64,000 nt of DNA, from positions 1,222,501 through 1,286,500 of the forward strand of contig WAEK01000005.1 in the NCBI GenBank assembly GCA_011634665.1, written 5' to 3'. Each line of letters begins with the position of its first letter. Positions within the stretch are counted from its first letter, which is position 1. Made by a program: the position numbers and the translations under genes. Shown piece by piece: positions 30,989 to 40,666 of this stretch. A model generated the notes under the pieces. It saw only the letters and a program-made list of their open reading frames with translations, ran no database searches and was not told the origin of the DNA. The DNA comes from Mortierella sp. BCC40632. Taxonomy: Eukaryota; Mortierellomycota; Mortierellomycetes; Mortierellales; Mortierellaceae.

Positions 30989-31819
30989 TCACTTTTGTGA
31001 ACAACGCCGTGGTGACCCGAAATCGTTGCATACTGTAATAGCTGTATGGTTGAGCGAATTACAGGAATATTTGATTGCAGTCCATGGGAACTTCGTCAAA
31101 GCGAAAAGAAGACGGCTCATGGTTTTGCTTTCCTTGGCGTGCCAGATGTAGTTGTCGTTAATGCTTCCGAGCAACTCGTCACCGCCAGAAACGGAGAGGC
31201 GATACCAATTGTGCTGGCTCCCTTTGTTCTTGTGCAACGTGAATCCGGTGCCTCGACTGTTGGCCCAGCCCACCTTGGTCTCGCCTCTCTGTACACTCCA
31301 GTTTTCAGCGAATTTAGTGGTCGTCTGTCTTTTGCCGGCCGAGTATTGCTTGTTCTCATTCATATCGCCGCCGCGATCCATGCACTCCCACCCTGAGGCA
31401 GCCGTGTAGTCCCAGGTGTTGCAAAACCAGACACGAAACCGGTTGTGTTTTGGTTCGGTAAGCTTGAGGGATCCTCTGCCAGAGCTCTGCAGCACGCTCG
31501 TTACGCCGTAAGGCTCCCACTTTTTAGTGGATTCTCGATACCACTTAGCACAGACGTAGTACGGTTCGTTCTCTAGCATCTTCCTATTTCTCGCATCCAT
31601 GACGACTTGGCCAGCAACACAGCTGCATAGATACCCACACAAGGATAAAGGTGTATTTGCTTGGTTAGCATCTGTCTCTCACTAAACACAAAATCTCTTT
31701 AAGGTCTACAGCAACAAAAGACTGCGGAGAGACGCGAGATAAAGGGCCTACATGAGCTGGATGGCAACCAGGACGAGTAGGGCGACGAGTGAACGACAGG
31801 TGCCTGAAAGAAGAGCCAT
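30989..31819 (-). CDS. Secreted protein of unknown function, two exons
   Basis: Exon 1 (31819-31752) starts MALLSGTCRSLVALLVLVAI, a clear signal peptide. A GT-AG intron (31751-31623) joins in phase to exon 2 (31622-30989), giving about 233 residues. The mature part is rich in Trp, Tyr and charged residues (YYVCAKWYRESTKKWEPYG, FCNTWDYTAASGWECMDRG) with several cysteines that could form disulphides. It has no transmembrane segment after the signal and no domain I recognise. A secreted, cysteine-containing protein in a transposon-rich region is a candidate effector or extracellular protein, but this is inference only. TATA-like and T-rich sequence lies upstream near 31900-31980. Confidence 0.75.
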
Positions 31820-31924
31820 GGCTGCAAGGTGTTGGAGTAAGAATAGAGTGCTGTAGGAGTTGGAAGAGAGTGCTGTGGATGAGGGTTGCGTATTGTTTAT
31901 AGTGTGGGAATAAAATGTAAGGAG

Positions 31925-31951
31925 GCAAAGAATTGTTTTTTTTTTTTTTTT
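31925..31951. repeat. Poly(T) tract upstream of the secreted gene
   Basis: About 17 T. It lies about 110 bp upstream of the start codon of the minus-strand gene and may belong to its promoter or be an old insertion scar. Confidence 0.4.
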
Positions 31952-32236
31952 TGTGGACATTGACTGGTCTTTTTATACTTTTTCAGCGGGGGTATTACAG
32001 AGAGTGAGAATGGGAGATGGACAAACCTCTGGCTGTACAAAACGAGACTAGATTAAAGAGATAAAAGATACTGATGCTACATGAGAAATAAAACTATTAC
32101 TGGATCCTCTGCGGACGAAAGTAGCTCTTGTTGTTGCTGGAGGTATCGATGGCCGGGTGAACTTGTCAAGGGTCAGGTGAGTCATCGAGGGATAGCAATG
32201 ACAGGGTATTTGGCAACTGGCTACTAGTCTGGACCA

Positions 32237-32238
<2 letters not shown>

Positions 32239-32272
<34 letters not shown>

Positions 32273-32835
32273 TCGAGTGCATTATTCAGCCTCGACAATG
32301 AGGTGTACTTGTTAGTTGAGCCACTCGAAATCGATTTGTTTTAAAATGGAGTGCATGTTATTTAGGAGGGAGGCGTAGTTCTGATTCTAACTTTTAGCAT
32401 TTCCATGCATCAGGTTTGTACTTGTTGACGCCGGAAGTCTGGTCTTGTCCATCACTATTGCATAGTGCATCCTATAGACACCTAACAGCCCGCAAGCTAT
32501 CACTTGTTGTAGGGAGAGCTTGTACATTTGACTGGCTTGATTTGTAGGGGAGCTAGGCCTGTCATGGAGCACAGATCTTAGTCAGTTCAGCCCAACTTGG
32601 TTGTGGTCTCTCAGAGGTATTCTATCCATGCCTGTCATTTGGTGGGACACAAGAACATTTGGACTTTGTCTTCTGGACCATTGTTACGTACTCGACAGTT
32701 GGGGGAGGTGCCTTGTTTCCGTCTCATGTGTCGGATCTCATTCGTAGCCACAATTCCATGAATGTATAAAGCCCATGATGCCTTGGGCTGTAGTCTGGAC
32801 TACCAACGCTTGCTTGTGAAACGAGTTACGCCAAG
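32239..32835 (-). mobile_element. 5'-truncated LINE copy
   Basis: A poly(T) of about 31 (32239-32269) marks the 3' end on minus. The terminal segment AGTCGAGTGCATTATTCAGC matches the complement of the LINE end at 24.36 kb. On minus the coding remnant includes EDKVQMFLCPTK and LQQVIACGLLGVYRMHYA, homologous to the C-terminus of the 18-24 kb LINE. Confidence 0.85.
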
Positions 32836-32869
32836 CCTAGAGAGTATGAAAAATGGGTATCAGCACTAG

Positions 32870-33170
32870 GCTAGTACCTTGGCTGACCCACCGGCAAATT
32901 GGCAGCCACGAATATCACCAAGCTCCAACTCATCAGCTCCACTATCCTCTCAATCTGGGACCACCACTGGCATACCATACTCGACAACACCATTTTCTCG
33001 CGCACAACAGGACAGGCATCCGCCCTTCGTAGACTCCGCACCTTCCATAACAGAATCATTTCTCCCTTAACACGCACAGCAACACTGTTAACCAAACCAC
33101 TTTAAACAAAAACAAAACGACGATGTCTTCGTTATTTACCCGTCCTTTTCAATAAACAAATAAATTAATT
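32870..33170 (+). mobile_element. 3' end of another LINE
   Basis: A short frame (SSTILSIWDHHWHTILDNT) ending LLTKPL and a stop at about 33105 resembles the extreme C-terminus of Tad-type LINE polyproteins. It is followed by an AT-rich 3' segment with AATAAACAAATAAATTAATTAA. It is arranged tail-out relative to the minus-strand LINE next to it. Confidence 0.5.
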
Positions 33171-33280
33171 AAAAAAGTTGGACCAGTTTAGGAGGCTGAC
33201 GAAATATTAATGACAAGACTTCCAACGTTCATATCTCGCATTCTCGTATCTTTCATCCTGCTCTACCTGTCTGCCAAGAA

Positions 33281-33720
33281 TGAAGCCGACTCCTCAAGCA
33301 AAAATCAACGAAGCCATAAGTCTCATGGCAGAAGGCATTTCTGCCCGTGAGACACCTTGCAATATCTCGTACTTCTGCCAACCGAATCTATTCAAACAAC
33401 AAAGAAATCATGCCAGTCAACAAGGGAGGGTGCTCCAGAAAGGTTAATGCCGAAACAGTGGAGTATCTGAAGGTGAATATCAAGCGAGGACTTCTCAAGA
33501 CTGCTGTCGAAGCCACGGTTCAGGCCAATCAGTTGCTCCCGCAAGCCGTATCGGTTTCGACAATTCGGCGGCGCCTCCAAGAAGCAGGATTGATAGCCAA
33601 GAAACGTGTAAAGCAAACAGCCCTCAAAAAATGACATATTAAAGGGCGTTTGCGATTCGTCGACAAGTACAAGGAATGGACCTAGAAAGTCTGGGCAAGG
33701 GTTGTGCAAGAAAACAAGGC
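33281..33720 (+). pseudogene. Tc1/mariner transposase, N-terminal part
   Basis: Starts MKPTPQAKINEAISLMAEG and, after a frame break near 33350, continues LAISRTSANRIY, a paired helix-turn-helix DNA-binding region. It then reads VSVSTIRRRLQEAGLIAKK and, after a TGA near 33632, IKGRLRFVDKYKEW. The catalytic DDE core is absent. The element is not the partner of the C-terminal fragment at 15.4 kb as far as I can tell. Confidence 0.8.
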
Positions 33721-33939
33721 GCCTTGACCCTTTCCTTTGATCCTTTTCCCTGGTAACGTGTAGCGCTCTCATTGTTGACGCCCACTCTCTCTGCCTTTTA
33801 ATTTCCTCACTTGGTGTCAACTGTGTGTCTCACCTTCCTACGCCGCTCTACACATTCGTTCATAGCCCTCATGACAACTTGACGTATCCATACTACGCCA
33901 ATACGCTCTTTCCTTCGTGATCACTGTCAGCGCTGGCAC

Positions 33940-34105
33940 TCAGCATCTCTCTCTCTCTCTCTTGGGCGCTCTTCCAGCTATCTACTCTCTTACCCTCTCT
34001 CTCTATCATTCTCTCTCTCTCTTTCTCTCTCTTCCTCTCTCAATCTCTTTGTTTCTTTCTCTCTCTCTCCCATCCCTCTCTCTCCCATTTCTCTCTGTAC
34101 TCTTT
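33940..34105. repeat. (CT)n microsatellite with adjoining dispersed repeat
   Basis: CTCT-rich array. The following segment (about 34130-34200, ending GAACAAGCACACGACA) is the reverse complement, with changes, of 27302-27360, which likewise adjoins a (GA)n array. The array and its flank therefore appear to be one dispersed unit. Confidence 0.7.
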
Positions 34106-34383
34106 AGGCAAAAGGAGGAAGCACCTGGAAGCAATTGACTATGGAATGCTCTTGATATTTTATTCTCGTCTCTTCTTTTTTCCTGAACAAGCACACGACA
34201 CCCGTTCTTGCATGACCCTTGCCTGCCTGCACATACTTTCAGGCCTCAAGTCGGAAAGTCGTAACTCTCATAACGGAATATCTCCTTGCTTCAACAACCG
34301 ATGTCTTGACAACCCATATCCAATCCACCGTCGCTTGGCCCTTGCTAGTATACACTCATTATCTACATGCTCTTCCCTCTGTT

Positions 34384-34447
34384 TATGTTATGTTATGTTA
34401 TGTTATGTTATGTTATGTTATGTTATGTTATGTTATGTTATGTTATT
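34384..34447. repeat. (ATGTT)n pentanucleotide array
   Basis: About twelve tandem TATGT units followed by poly(T). It has no telomere-like G-richness. Confidence 0.95.
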
Positions 34448-34490
34448 TTTTTTTTTTTTAAAAAAATACTAAAAAGTAGAATTAGCAGCA

Positions 34491-34875
34491 AAAAAGTAGA
34501 AGGGTGGGGTCAATATGTCGAGCCAGTCAAGCGCTAGCTCGGCTGGGCCAGCTTCGATTGCTTCCGCTAATCTCAACAGGTCACTTATTCGCTTAGGGAG
34601 ATATAGGCTACGTGCTATCGATGTTGGTGGCGAGCTAGAGATGTTTACCAATGGTCCAACCGACTAGGAGTCGCCTTTGGAATGATGGAAATCCCGCCAT
34701 GACTATGCTATTATGGCTACATCAGTACCTTCGGAACGAGCCTTTTCCCGCCTCTCCGCTGACAAGATCTAACAGAACTTGTGCTTGATCTCTTGGTACA
34801 ACCGCAGGAGTAAGAAGTAATAGTTAGACAGATACAAAGCGCAATAAAGATACACAATGTTCATCAAGTGTCAAC
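34491..34875 (+). pseudogene. hAT transposase 3' end, inverted relative to its body
   Basis: Encodes, with stops, EGWGQYVEPVK, the SLIRLGRYRLRAIDVGGELE region and the C-terminal MATSVPSERAFS block and LISWYNR. It begins exactly at the codon position (NKE/GWG) where the minus-strand hAT body at 34880 ends, so the last 385 bp of one hAT copy appears flipped in place. Confidence 0.75.
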
Positions 34876-34879
34876 AATC

Positions 34880-35002
34880 TTTGTTCTATTTCCAATATCT
34901 TCCTTGTTCCAATAGTCGAACCGGCATGCAGGGTGAAGAGCTACAGCAACTGAGTAAATTGGCGAGCTATCTGTCTTGAAATAGTAGTCAGCCAATTTAT
35001 CA
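34880..35002 (-). pseudogene. hAT transposase fragment, distal side of a DIRS insertion
   Basis: Minus frame KLADYYFKTDSSPIYSVAVA...YWNKED matches the hAT at 26.5 kb. It joins 39312-39552 across the DIRS element: A-A-Y on one side and D-K-L-A-D on the other restore the codon order with no duplicated bases. Confidence 0.85.
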
Positions 35003-35212
35003 TGCAGGACTAAGACGACAAAGGAAGTCTTATGTCCATTATCCGAGCCAGCGACCCCTTTACTGTGTAATCCTTCTTTCATTTATTTCCACTCGAGATA
35101 CAGATAAAATAAAGAAAATACTAGCTAGATAACCCTCTCTCCTTGGCTGACTCTGAACCCCATCTTTCTTTCGCGAGTATGGTGAACAGATAAAAGGAGG
35201 GAGAGGGTGGGA

Positions 35213-35310
35213 CAGTAAAGGGGTCGCTGGCTCGGATAATGGACATAAGACTTCCTTTGTCGTCTTAGTCCTGCATTATCCTTCATAGAGCCAGCGACCC
35301 CTTTACTGTG
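35213..35310 (-). other. Internal complementary region of DIRS copy 1
   Basis: Contains, on plus, GTCTTAGTCCTGCA joined to TTATCCTTCATAGAGCC, i.e. the right and left ends fused. Each half is complementary to one outer terminus. It lies just after the recombinase stop codon. It defines the exact element ends. Confidence 0.9.
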
Positions 35311-38126
35311 CATTCAGAGTAATCAGCCCAATACCATTTTCGTAAAAGTTTGATTTCGTCTTGCTTGACATACGATAAAACTTGGAGAACATCGCTGAAG
35401 AAGACCAATTGCCTTGAGTGACAATGTCGTTGATGTCAGCTCCTTTCCTTGCCGCTTGTGTAGATCCTGCGGCTCTGGCCTTTGGTACCCTTGCTCCTGG
35501 TGGTAATTGTAGCTTTGACATGACCGCCTTGATGTGTTTTCCGATGCGCTGTGCTGAAACACCCATCTCGTGATACTTGACGTGTCGTACCAGTGGATTG
35601 TACATTAAGGAGGGCTGGGTCGGATGCGGAACTGATAGGCGGTCCTTTGTGAACCGTGACACATAAGCCTTGAACGTCTTGACTGGACAAAGGGCGGGAT
35701 CCGATTGCAGCGCTTTAAGGATCACATATTTGTTTTTGTGAATTCCGTTTGACTTTTCTTTTGGGACGAAGGACGAGCAGTTTCACAAACGTGTTCTCTA
35801 TTTGGCACTCATCCAGATCAATACGCTCGATGTCGCTAGGGCGGAGGAATGCGCACATACCCAGTGACCAACATAATTTCTGTGCGAGGATCTCTGCTGA
35901 TACATTTTTGTTTGGCGGTAGTGACCGAAAATAATCCAAGATCGGCGTAATGTCTAAGTCCATCTCCTTGTTTGAATCCACTTCGTTTGCGCGTAAAACT
36001 TGGAAGAAGCTGGAGAAGTAGCTGTCCTGTTGGAAAAGTGAGGTGTCTTCATAGAGTCCCGTGAGCTGGGCTCGATAGGCTGATATTGTAGTCGCTTTCC
36101 ATCCTTTGGTGGTGTGTCCCCAAGCAAGAAAATTGAGGACCATCGCTGGGTTGGGAAGTGTGGGGTCTACACTCTTATCCTCACACCATTGTATGAACGA
36201 CTTCTGAATATGACTGTAACGTTTGCGTTTGAGCCTTTCCGTCTCCGCGTCTCTCAGAATGTTGACTACGGAGTTGTCGTATCCTTTCATTGACAGGGTC
36301 TTGCGCCGTTTATGTTCCATGCGATCAAGGACCAAGCTGGGTTCTTCTCTAGGATCCCGGGGTCTTTTTTGAAGGCGTCCTGAACGGCGGAGCGATGTAG
36401 ATGAATTGGTGGTTCTGATGTCATCATCTTCATTGTTGGATACCAGATGGCGCCTGTCCAGTTCGGAGTTATCAATGTCGCTTTCAGGCCCTCCTTCTGA
36501 ATCCTCGCTAGAATCAGCGGGATCAAATTCCATGGAGGACAGACATAGAGTCTGCCTTGTCCTTTCCATTCCTGTTGCATGGCGTCCTGTGCCACTGCTT
36601 CCTTCTCGAATTTCCATGACATGTAGTTCTTCAGCTTTGCGTTGTGTTTCGAGGCGAAGAGATCTATGTGGTGGGGTCCCCACTTGTCGTCCAGTGTCTG
36701 GAATGCTTCGGGACTGATACTCCATTCTAGTTGCTTCTGCAATTGTCGACTGGGTGGATCGGCAGGGTTGAGTAATGAGGGGACGAATGCTGTGGAGATT
36801 GTGGTTCCCGTCGCCAAGCAATGAGACCAAATCCTGTCTGCTAGCTTCATCAGCTCTGGTGATCTCGTCCCTCCAAACTTGTTCACGTATGCAATAGTCG
36901 TTGTGTTGTCGCAATAAATCATTAATCTCTTCCCTTGGAATTGAGGGTGTGCCACTGTGTACCAAATCACCATTAACTCTTTCAAGTTGATGTGAGTCTC
37001 CATCAGCTGTCTGTCCCATAATCCTGAGATGGTTTTCTGTCCATGGACGATCCCCCATCCCGTATCCGAGGCATCGGTGTAGATCTCCGCTTGGGGAGGT
37101 TGTTGGATCCAAGTGAGGCCGTTCCACGATTGTAAGCCTTCTATCCACCATTGAAGGTCCTCCAGAGCTGGTGTCGTCAATGAAACATATTCCGTCCATG
37201 AAGTCCCCCGTTGAAGGGCTTCGTTCTTCACTTGTACCAGGGTTTGCGTCTTGAGTCTGGCAGGCAGAACTGCTGCCGTCATTGCGAGTGCTTTCCCGAT
37301 GAAGGACGAGAGGGCTCTCAGCGTCATCTTGCCCTTCTTGATCATCTTGGAAGCTTCTCTTCTGATGTCGCGGATCTTGTCTTTTGGCACTGAAAGTGTC
37401 ATCTTCTGGGAGTCGATCTGGAATCCCAGATGTGATATCGACTGTGTGGGCTCCAGATGAGACTTGCTTTCCTTTACTAGGAATCCGAGCGACTTCAACT
37501 TGTCGAGAACTTGTTTTGTTGCTAGTAAGGACTGTTCCCTGTTCCTGGCTACTATCAATAGATCGTCTAAGTACGCTGCGATCCTTATTCCCTTGCGCCG
37601 AGCCCATCTGAGGATCGGTTTGAGGACCTTCGTAAAGACGAAGGGCGCCAATGAGAGACCGAAGGGTAGTACGCGGAACTGGTACTGTTTCCCTTTCCAG
37701 TGGAATTGTAGGTGTTTCCTGGAAGACTCGTGGATGAGAACGTGGAGGAATGCATCCTGGAGATCTACACTGGTCATGTAGTCTCCCTTGTTTATCATAT
37801 TGCAAACTACCTTGATCGTCTCCATTTTGAAATGTTTCTTCGGTACATACTGATTTAAGGGACGTAGGTTTAGAACAGGCCTCAAGTCTCCCGTTTTCTT
37901 TTGGGATCGTAAAAGTCGGCTCGTAAAGCCATCTTCGGTAGCTTCCTCTATTGCGCGTTTTTCGAGAAGAGCGAGGATTTCCTTCTCTATTGTTTCCGTC
38001 TCTTTGGTCGATCGGGGATGGTGGTGTCTGGGATGGGGACTGTCTGGCGGGAGAGAAGTGAACGGGATTCTGAATCCATCTTCGATAGTCCGACGAATCC
38101 AGTCTTCGTCGGTGAGTCGTCTCCAC
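35303..38126 (-). CDS. DIRS tyrosine recombinase ORF with long overlapping N-terminal extension
   Basis: An 803-codon frame (38126-35715) overlaps the RT ORF completely in another frame and ends with the recombinase N-terminal half (AQKLCWSLGMCAFLRPSDIERI, first catalytic Arg). The catalytic C-terminal half follows in the next frame (35725-35303: ARAAGSTQAARKG, GNWSSSAMFSKFYRMS). The same frame change occurs in copy 2 within TTCACAAAAACAAAT, so it is shared and not a private error. The first 560 or so residues are hydrophilic and repetitive in composition and may not be translated. The enzyme joins circular cDNA to the target. Confidence 0.8.
36287..37885 (-). CDS. DIRS reverse transcriptase/RNase H
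   Basis: Open frame containing PVLNLRPLNQYVPKKHFKM, the VDLQDAFLHV block, RVLPFGLSLAPFVFTKVLKP, the catalytic box IAAYLDDLLIVARN and the RNase H segment with EIYTDASDTGWGIV. A C-terminal region (HHIDLFASKHNAKLKNYMSW, then LYVCPPWNLIPLILARI) is typical of DIRS/Ngaro-type proteins. The true start is probably upstream, since RT fingers precede the first ATG. It lies wholly inside the overlapping recombinase frame. Confidence 0.92.
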   Translation of the reverse strand: MRPVLNLRPLNQYVPKKHFKMETIKVVCNMINKGDYMTSVDLQDAFLHVLIHESSRKHLQFHWKGKQYQFRVLPFGLSLAPFVFTKVLKPILRWARRKGIRIAAYLDDLLIVARNREQSLLATKQVLDKLKSLGFLVKESKSHLEPTQSISHLGFQIDSQKMTLSVPKDKIRDIRREASKMIKKGKMTLRALSSFIGKALAMTAAVLPARLKTQTLVQVKNEALQRGTSWTEYVSLTTPALEDLQWWIEGLQSWNGLTWIQQPPQAEIYTDASDTGWGIVHGQKTISGLWDRQLMETHINLKELMVIWYTVAHPQFQGKRLMIYCDNTTTIAYVNKFGGTRSPELMKLADRIWSHCLATGTTISTAFVPSLLNPADPPSRQLQKQLEWSISPEAFQTLDDKWGPHHIDLFASKHNAKLKNYMSWKFEKEAVAQDAMQQEWKGQGRLYVCPPWNLIPLILARIQKEGLKATLITPNWTGAIWYPTMKMMTSEPPIHLHRSAVQDAFKKDPGILEKNPAWSLIAWNINGARPCQ

Positions 38127-38155
38127 GCTGCTTGGAACCGATGTAGTCGTCCTCC

Positions 38156-39201
38156 CTACTGGCGTCCTCGGCCCCGACCGCGTCCCCTTGGGTTCGAGGC
38201 TTGCTGAAAAGACTGGCTGCTGCTGTCGCTGTTTGGAGTTTGATAAGAGTTCGAGTTCGATTGGCTCTGTTTCTCATTGTTGTTGCCTTCTGTGTGCCGC
38301 TGTTGGTTACCCTGGAAATTGTGGTTCCCATGATTTTTGTAGCCGCCTCTGCCCCTGCCCCTTCCGTTACCTCTGTCACCCTGTCCTGTCGCATTCTTGA
38401 GTGACTTGGTGAACTTTTTGTTGATCGATAATCTCCTGGTGAGAAATGATTGGGGTCTTCCCGTTGGGGTCAGTAGGGGGAATGATATTCTTGTCTCTGC
38501 AAATGGCCTGCGTACGAAGATGGCCCATCTCAGTGCTGATTGCTGCGAGATTGTAACGAATGGTGTCCAGAGTCTCAATGATGTTAGCCATGACCGGATC
38601 GTCCTGATCTGTTGCAGGTGAGGAAAGGATAGCATGGACTGTGGCGTCAATTGGTCTGGTGAGGTGGGCCAATTTTGTTTGGAGAGTAGCGAACTCTTGA
38701 TCTCTTCTCTGTAAGTGTTTGGAAGTGTTGAGGTGAGTAGGGAGGACTGGAGCCGTGTACTCAATCCCACGCACTCTCGGGAAGTGCTTGATGTGTCGGT
38801 GTAGCCATCGTCTTCATCCCACTTAGGATGGTCGTGAAACTTAAGCCGGTTTTGAAGCTAGGCAGGTATTCCTCGAGCTGATCGTAAGGTTCGAGGATTG
38901 GAACAGATGGGTTGACTGTGAGGTAAGGGTCTTTATGTTGATCCGTTGATGGAGTGATCCCTGCCTGTCGAAGAGCTGGGGCAAGGACCGCCACCAATGC
39001 TTGGATGTCCTCGTTGGTGAGGGTGGAAGGGAGGAGTTGTGGAAGGGGATTCTGCGCAGGTTGGATGGGGTTACCATCCGATGATTGTTGAGTAGGGTTA
39101 CCACTCTGGGAAGAATACGGTGTAGGTAAGTCATTGATCATATTTGCTCGAGCGGACGTGTTCCTGCGAGAGAAAGAAAGATGGGGTTCAGAGTCAGCCA
39201 A
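38156..39201 (-). CDS. DIRS gag-like ORF (frame-broken)
   Basis: Begins MADSEPHLSFSRRNTSARAN within the left inverted repeat and continues through a proline/glutamine-rich region and a helical part (TLDTIRYNLAAISTEMG). It ends in an RG-rich basic tail (RGNGRGRGRGG, NPRGRGRGRGRQ). Two frame changes separate the pieces in this copy. Copy 2 reads further in one frame (44177-44998). It is a putative nucleic-acid-binding structural protein. Confidence 0.75.
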
Positions 39202-39311
39202 GGAGAGAGGGTTATCTAGCTAGTATTTTCTTTATTTTATCTGTATCTCGAGTGGAAATAAATGAAAGAAGGATTACACAGTAAAGGGGTCGCTGGCTCT
39301 ATGAAGGATAA

Positions 39312-39552
39312 TAAGCAGCTTTTGCGCCGCACAATAGGTCTGATATGCGGTTTTCTTCACTTGCCATGAAGGTTTCGAGGGTCTCAAGTAGAACGTTGTA
39401 GATATGGATGCCCACTACAACAGCTGCATAGGAACCACTGTCACAGGTTGTGGTAGTGGTGTACTCGCCGAATTCTTTTAAAAGGTCTCTCAGCTTTACG
39501 AGTCGCTCCCACTCTGTGTTACTGAGATAGTAATCCTTGAGGTCTTCGCCAT
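39312..39552 (-). pseudogene. hAT transposase fragment, proximal side of the DIRS insertion
   Basis: Minus frame DYYLSNTEWERLVKLRDLLKE and ISDLLCGAKAAY is homologous to the hAT at 26.3-26.5 kb. It is truncated at 39553 by a short LTR. Confidence 0.85.
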
Positions 39553-39625
39553 TGTAACAGCAAGAGTTGTAGAAAAGAACTGTAGTTTATTAGAGGGAGG
39601 CGAGAGGTATTTATATACTGCTGGA
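39553..39625 (-). repeat. Very short LTR (73 bp, family X)
   Basis: On minus it starts TCCAGCAGTATATAAATACC directly after the purine tract AAATGGGAAGG, contains AATAAACTACAG and ends TGTTACA. It aligns with the interrupted LTR at 10814-10859/14055-14086. It is inserted into a hAT copy. Confidence 0.65.
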
Positions 39626-39639
39626 CCTTCCCATTTAAA

Positions 39640-40376
39640 AAAATATATATATCTAATTTCCACGGCTCTGGGGAGGGTTCTCCGGTCGTTGGACAGGTGG
39701 AGACGTGTGAGAAGTATGGGCCGCTTCTCTCGCTCGGAGTTCCTTGAACAGGGAGGTCATCGAGCGGTCTTTTCGGACTCTTTTTGTGTCCACTTGATCC
39801 GGAAAATACATCACCGCAAGGTTGTTGAACTCTACTCTCCTTTTTTTACTTTACTGCAATTCATGAGAAAACGCCTCAGCCTTTTCCATGTCCGTGCCGC
39901 AAGTCTTTTCGAACCTCAAGGCCATGGCTCTTGAGAATGTTAGCTCATCCTCGATGACGAGCATCTACCTTTCGAAGGACAACGGTCTGCGAACAGTATT
40001 TGTTTCCCCCAAATACCTCCATTGTCTCTCCACTACCGAATTGTCTTACCCCGGTCATTGGGGCGGTTGATACTGGGTCGGCTGCTGTGGGCCGAACTGT
40101 GTCTGTGCTGACACGGTGGGGGGGTGGTTCGGTCGTCCTTGGAGGGGAAGGGAGGGTGTCTTTGAGGCGGGGAGGGCGGCCTGGGCAGGTGTCTTTGGGG
40201 CGAGGGAGGGCGGCCTGGGTAGGTGTCTTTGGGGCGAGGGAGGCGGCGATTTTGTGTGTGTGGTAGAGGGGGGGGGGGTGTTGGTGGTGGCGGTGGTGAG
40301 AGGAGAGAAAGAGTGAAAGAGAGGGAGGTTCGTCGATTTCTGATTGGATGCCAGGGTCCTCACATGAGGACGGCAT
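39640..40376 (-). pseudogene. Proline-rich, gag-like remnant upstream of a family-X LTR
   Basis: The minus strand shows a P/Q/H-rich start (40376, MPSSCEDPGIQSE) and, in another frame, a helical segment (FSRAMALRFEKTCGTDMEKAE; AVMYFPDQVDTKRVRKD) ending just before the polypurine tract. The order (structural ORF, purine tract, tiny LTR) matches the 14.1-kb element. Stops are frequent and I recognise no domain. Confidence 0.4.
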
Positions 40377-40412
40377 GACTTTTTTTTTTTAAAAAACTTG
40401 TCCGTGTTCTAT

Positions 40413-40462
40413 CTCCAGCGTAACCGAATAACATGAAGGCTTATGCTTATTATTCGACTATA
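40413..40462. repeat. Partial DIRS-like terminus
   Basis: CCGAATAACATGAAGGCTTATGC...TTATTCGACTA is the reverse complement of 29945-29995, including about 18 bp outside that palindrome (CTCCAGCGTAACCGAA). It is therefore a partial second copy of the same family. Confidence 0.7.
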
Positions 40463-40666
40463 CCGTTACTGTATCGCAAATTCAATATGAAGAGGTTTCT
40501 ATTGAAGGGAATGATAGAAATCAAAACAGCCAATCATTGGCGGCTCTCTCTACCATTTTTGGAAGTTGATCTCTTTGAGGAATACACTCAACCACCCAAT
40601 GGTAGTGCGGATCGGATTGAGGAATACATCTTGTACACTCAACTCTCTTTGGCCGCGCTAGCCTAA
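40433..40666 (+). other. Short ORF ending at a poly(A) tract
   Basis: A 77-codon frame begins in the DIRS-like terminus and ends LAALA followed immediately by TAA within a poly(A) of about 23. Poly(A) abutting a stop suggests a reverse-transcribed fragment, but no homologue is evident. It is probably not a gene. Confidence 0.3.

Larger units (their letters stand above)
35003..39311 (-). mobile_element. DIRS-like retrotransposon, copy 1 (4309 bp)
   Basis: On minus it begins TTATCCTTCATAGAGCC and ends GTCTTAGTCCTGCA. It has inverted terminal repeats of about 128 bp and an internal complementary region holding the joined complements of both outer ends. It carries gag-like, RT/RNase H and tyrosine-recombinase ORFs and is inserted in a hAT copy without target duplication. 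This is the DIRS1 architecture: integration by a tyrosine recombinase through a circular intermediate. Confidence 0.93.

Noticed and set aside
34384..34447. Telomeric or centromeric repeat
   Set aside because: (ATGTT)n is a short AT-rich pentanucleotide array without G-rich telomere character and is internal to the window.
40433..40666. Small gene of 77 codons
   Set aside because: It starts inside a transposon terminus and ends in poly(A); no homology or promoter evidence.
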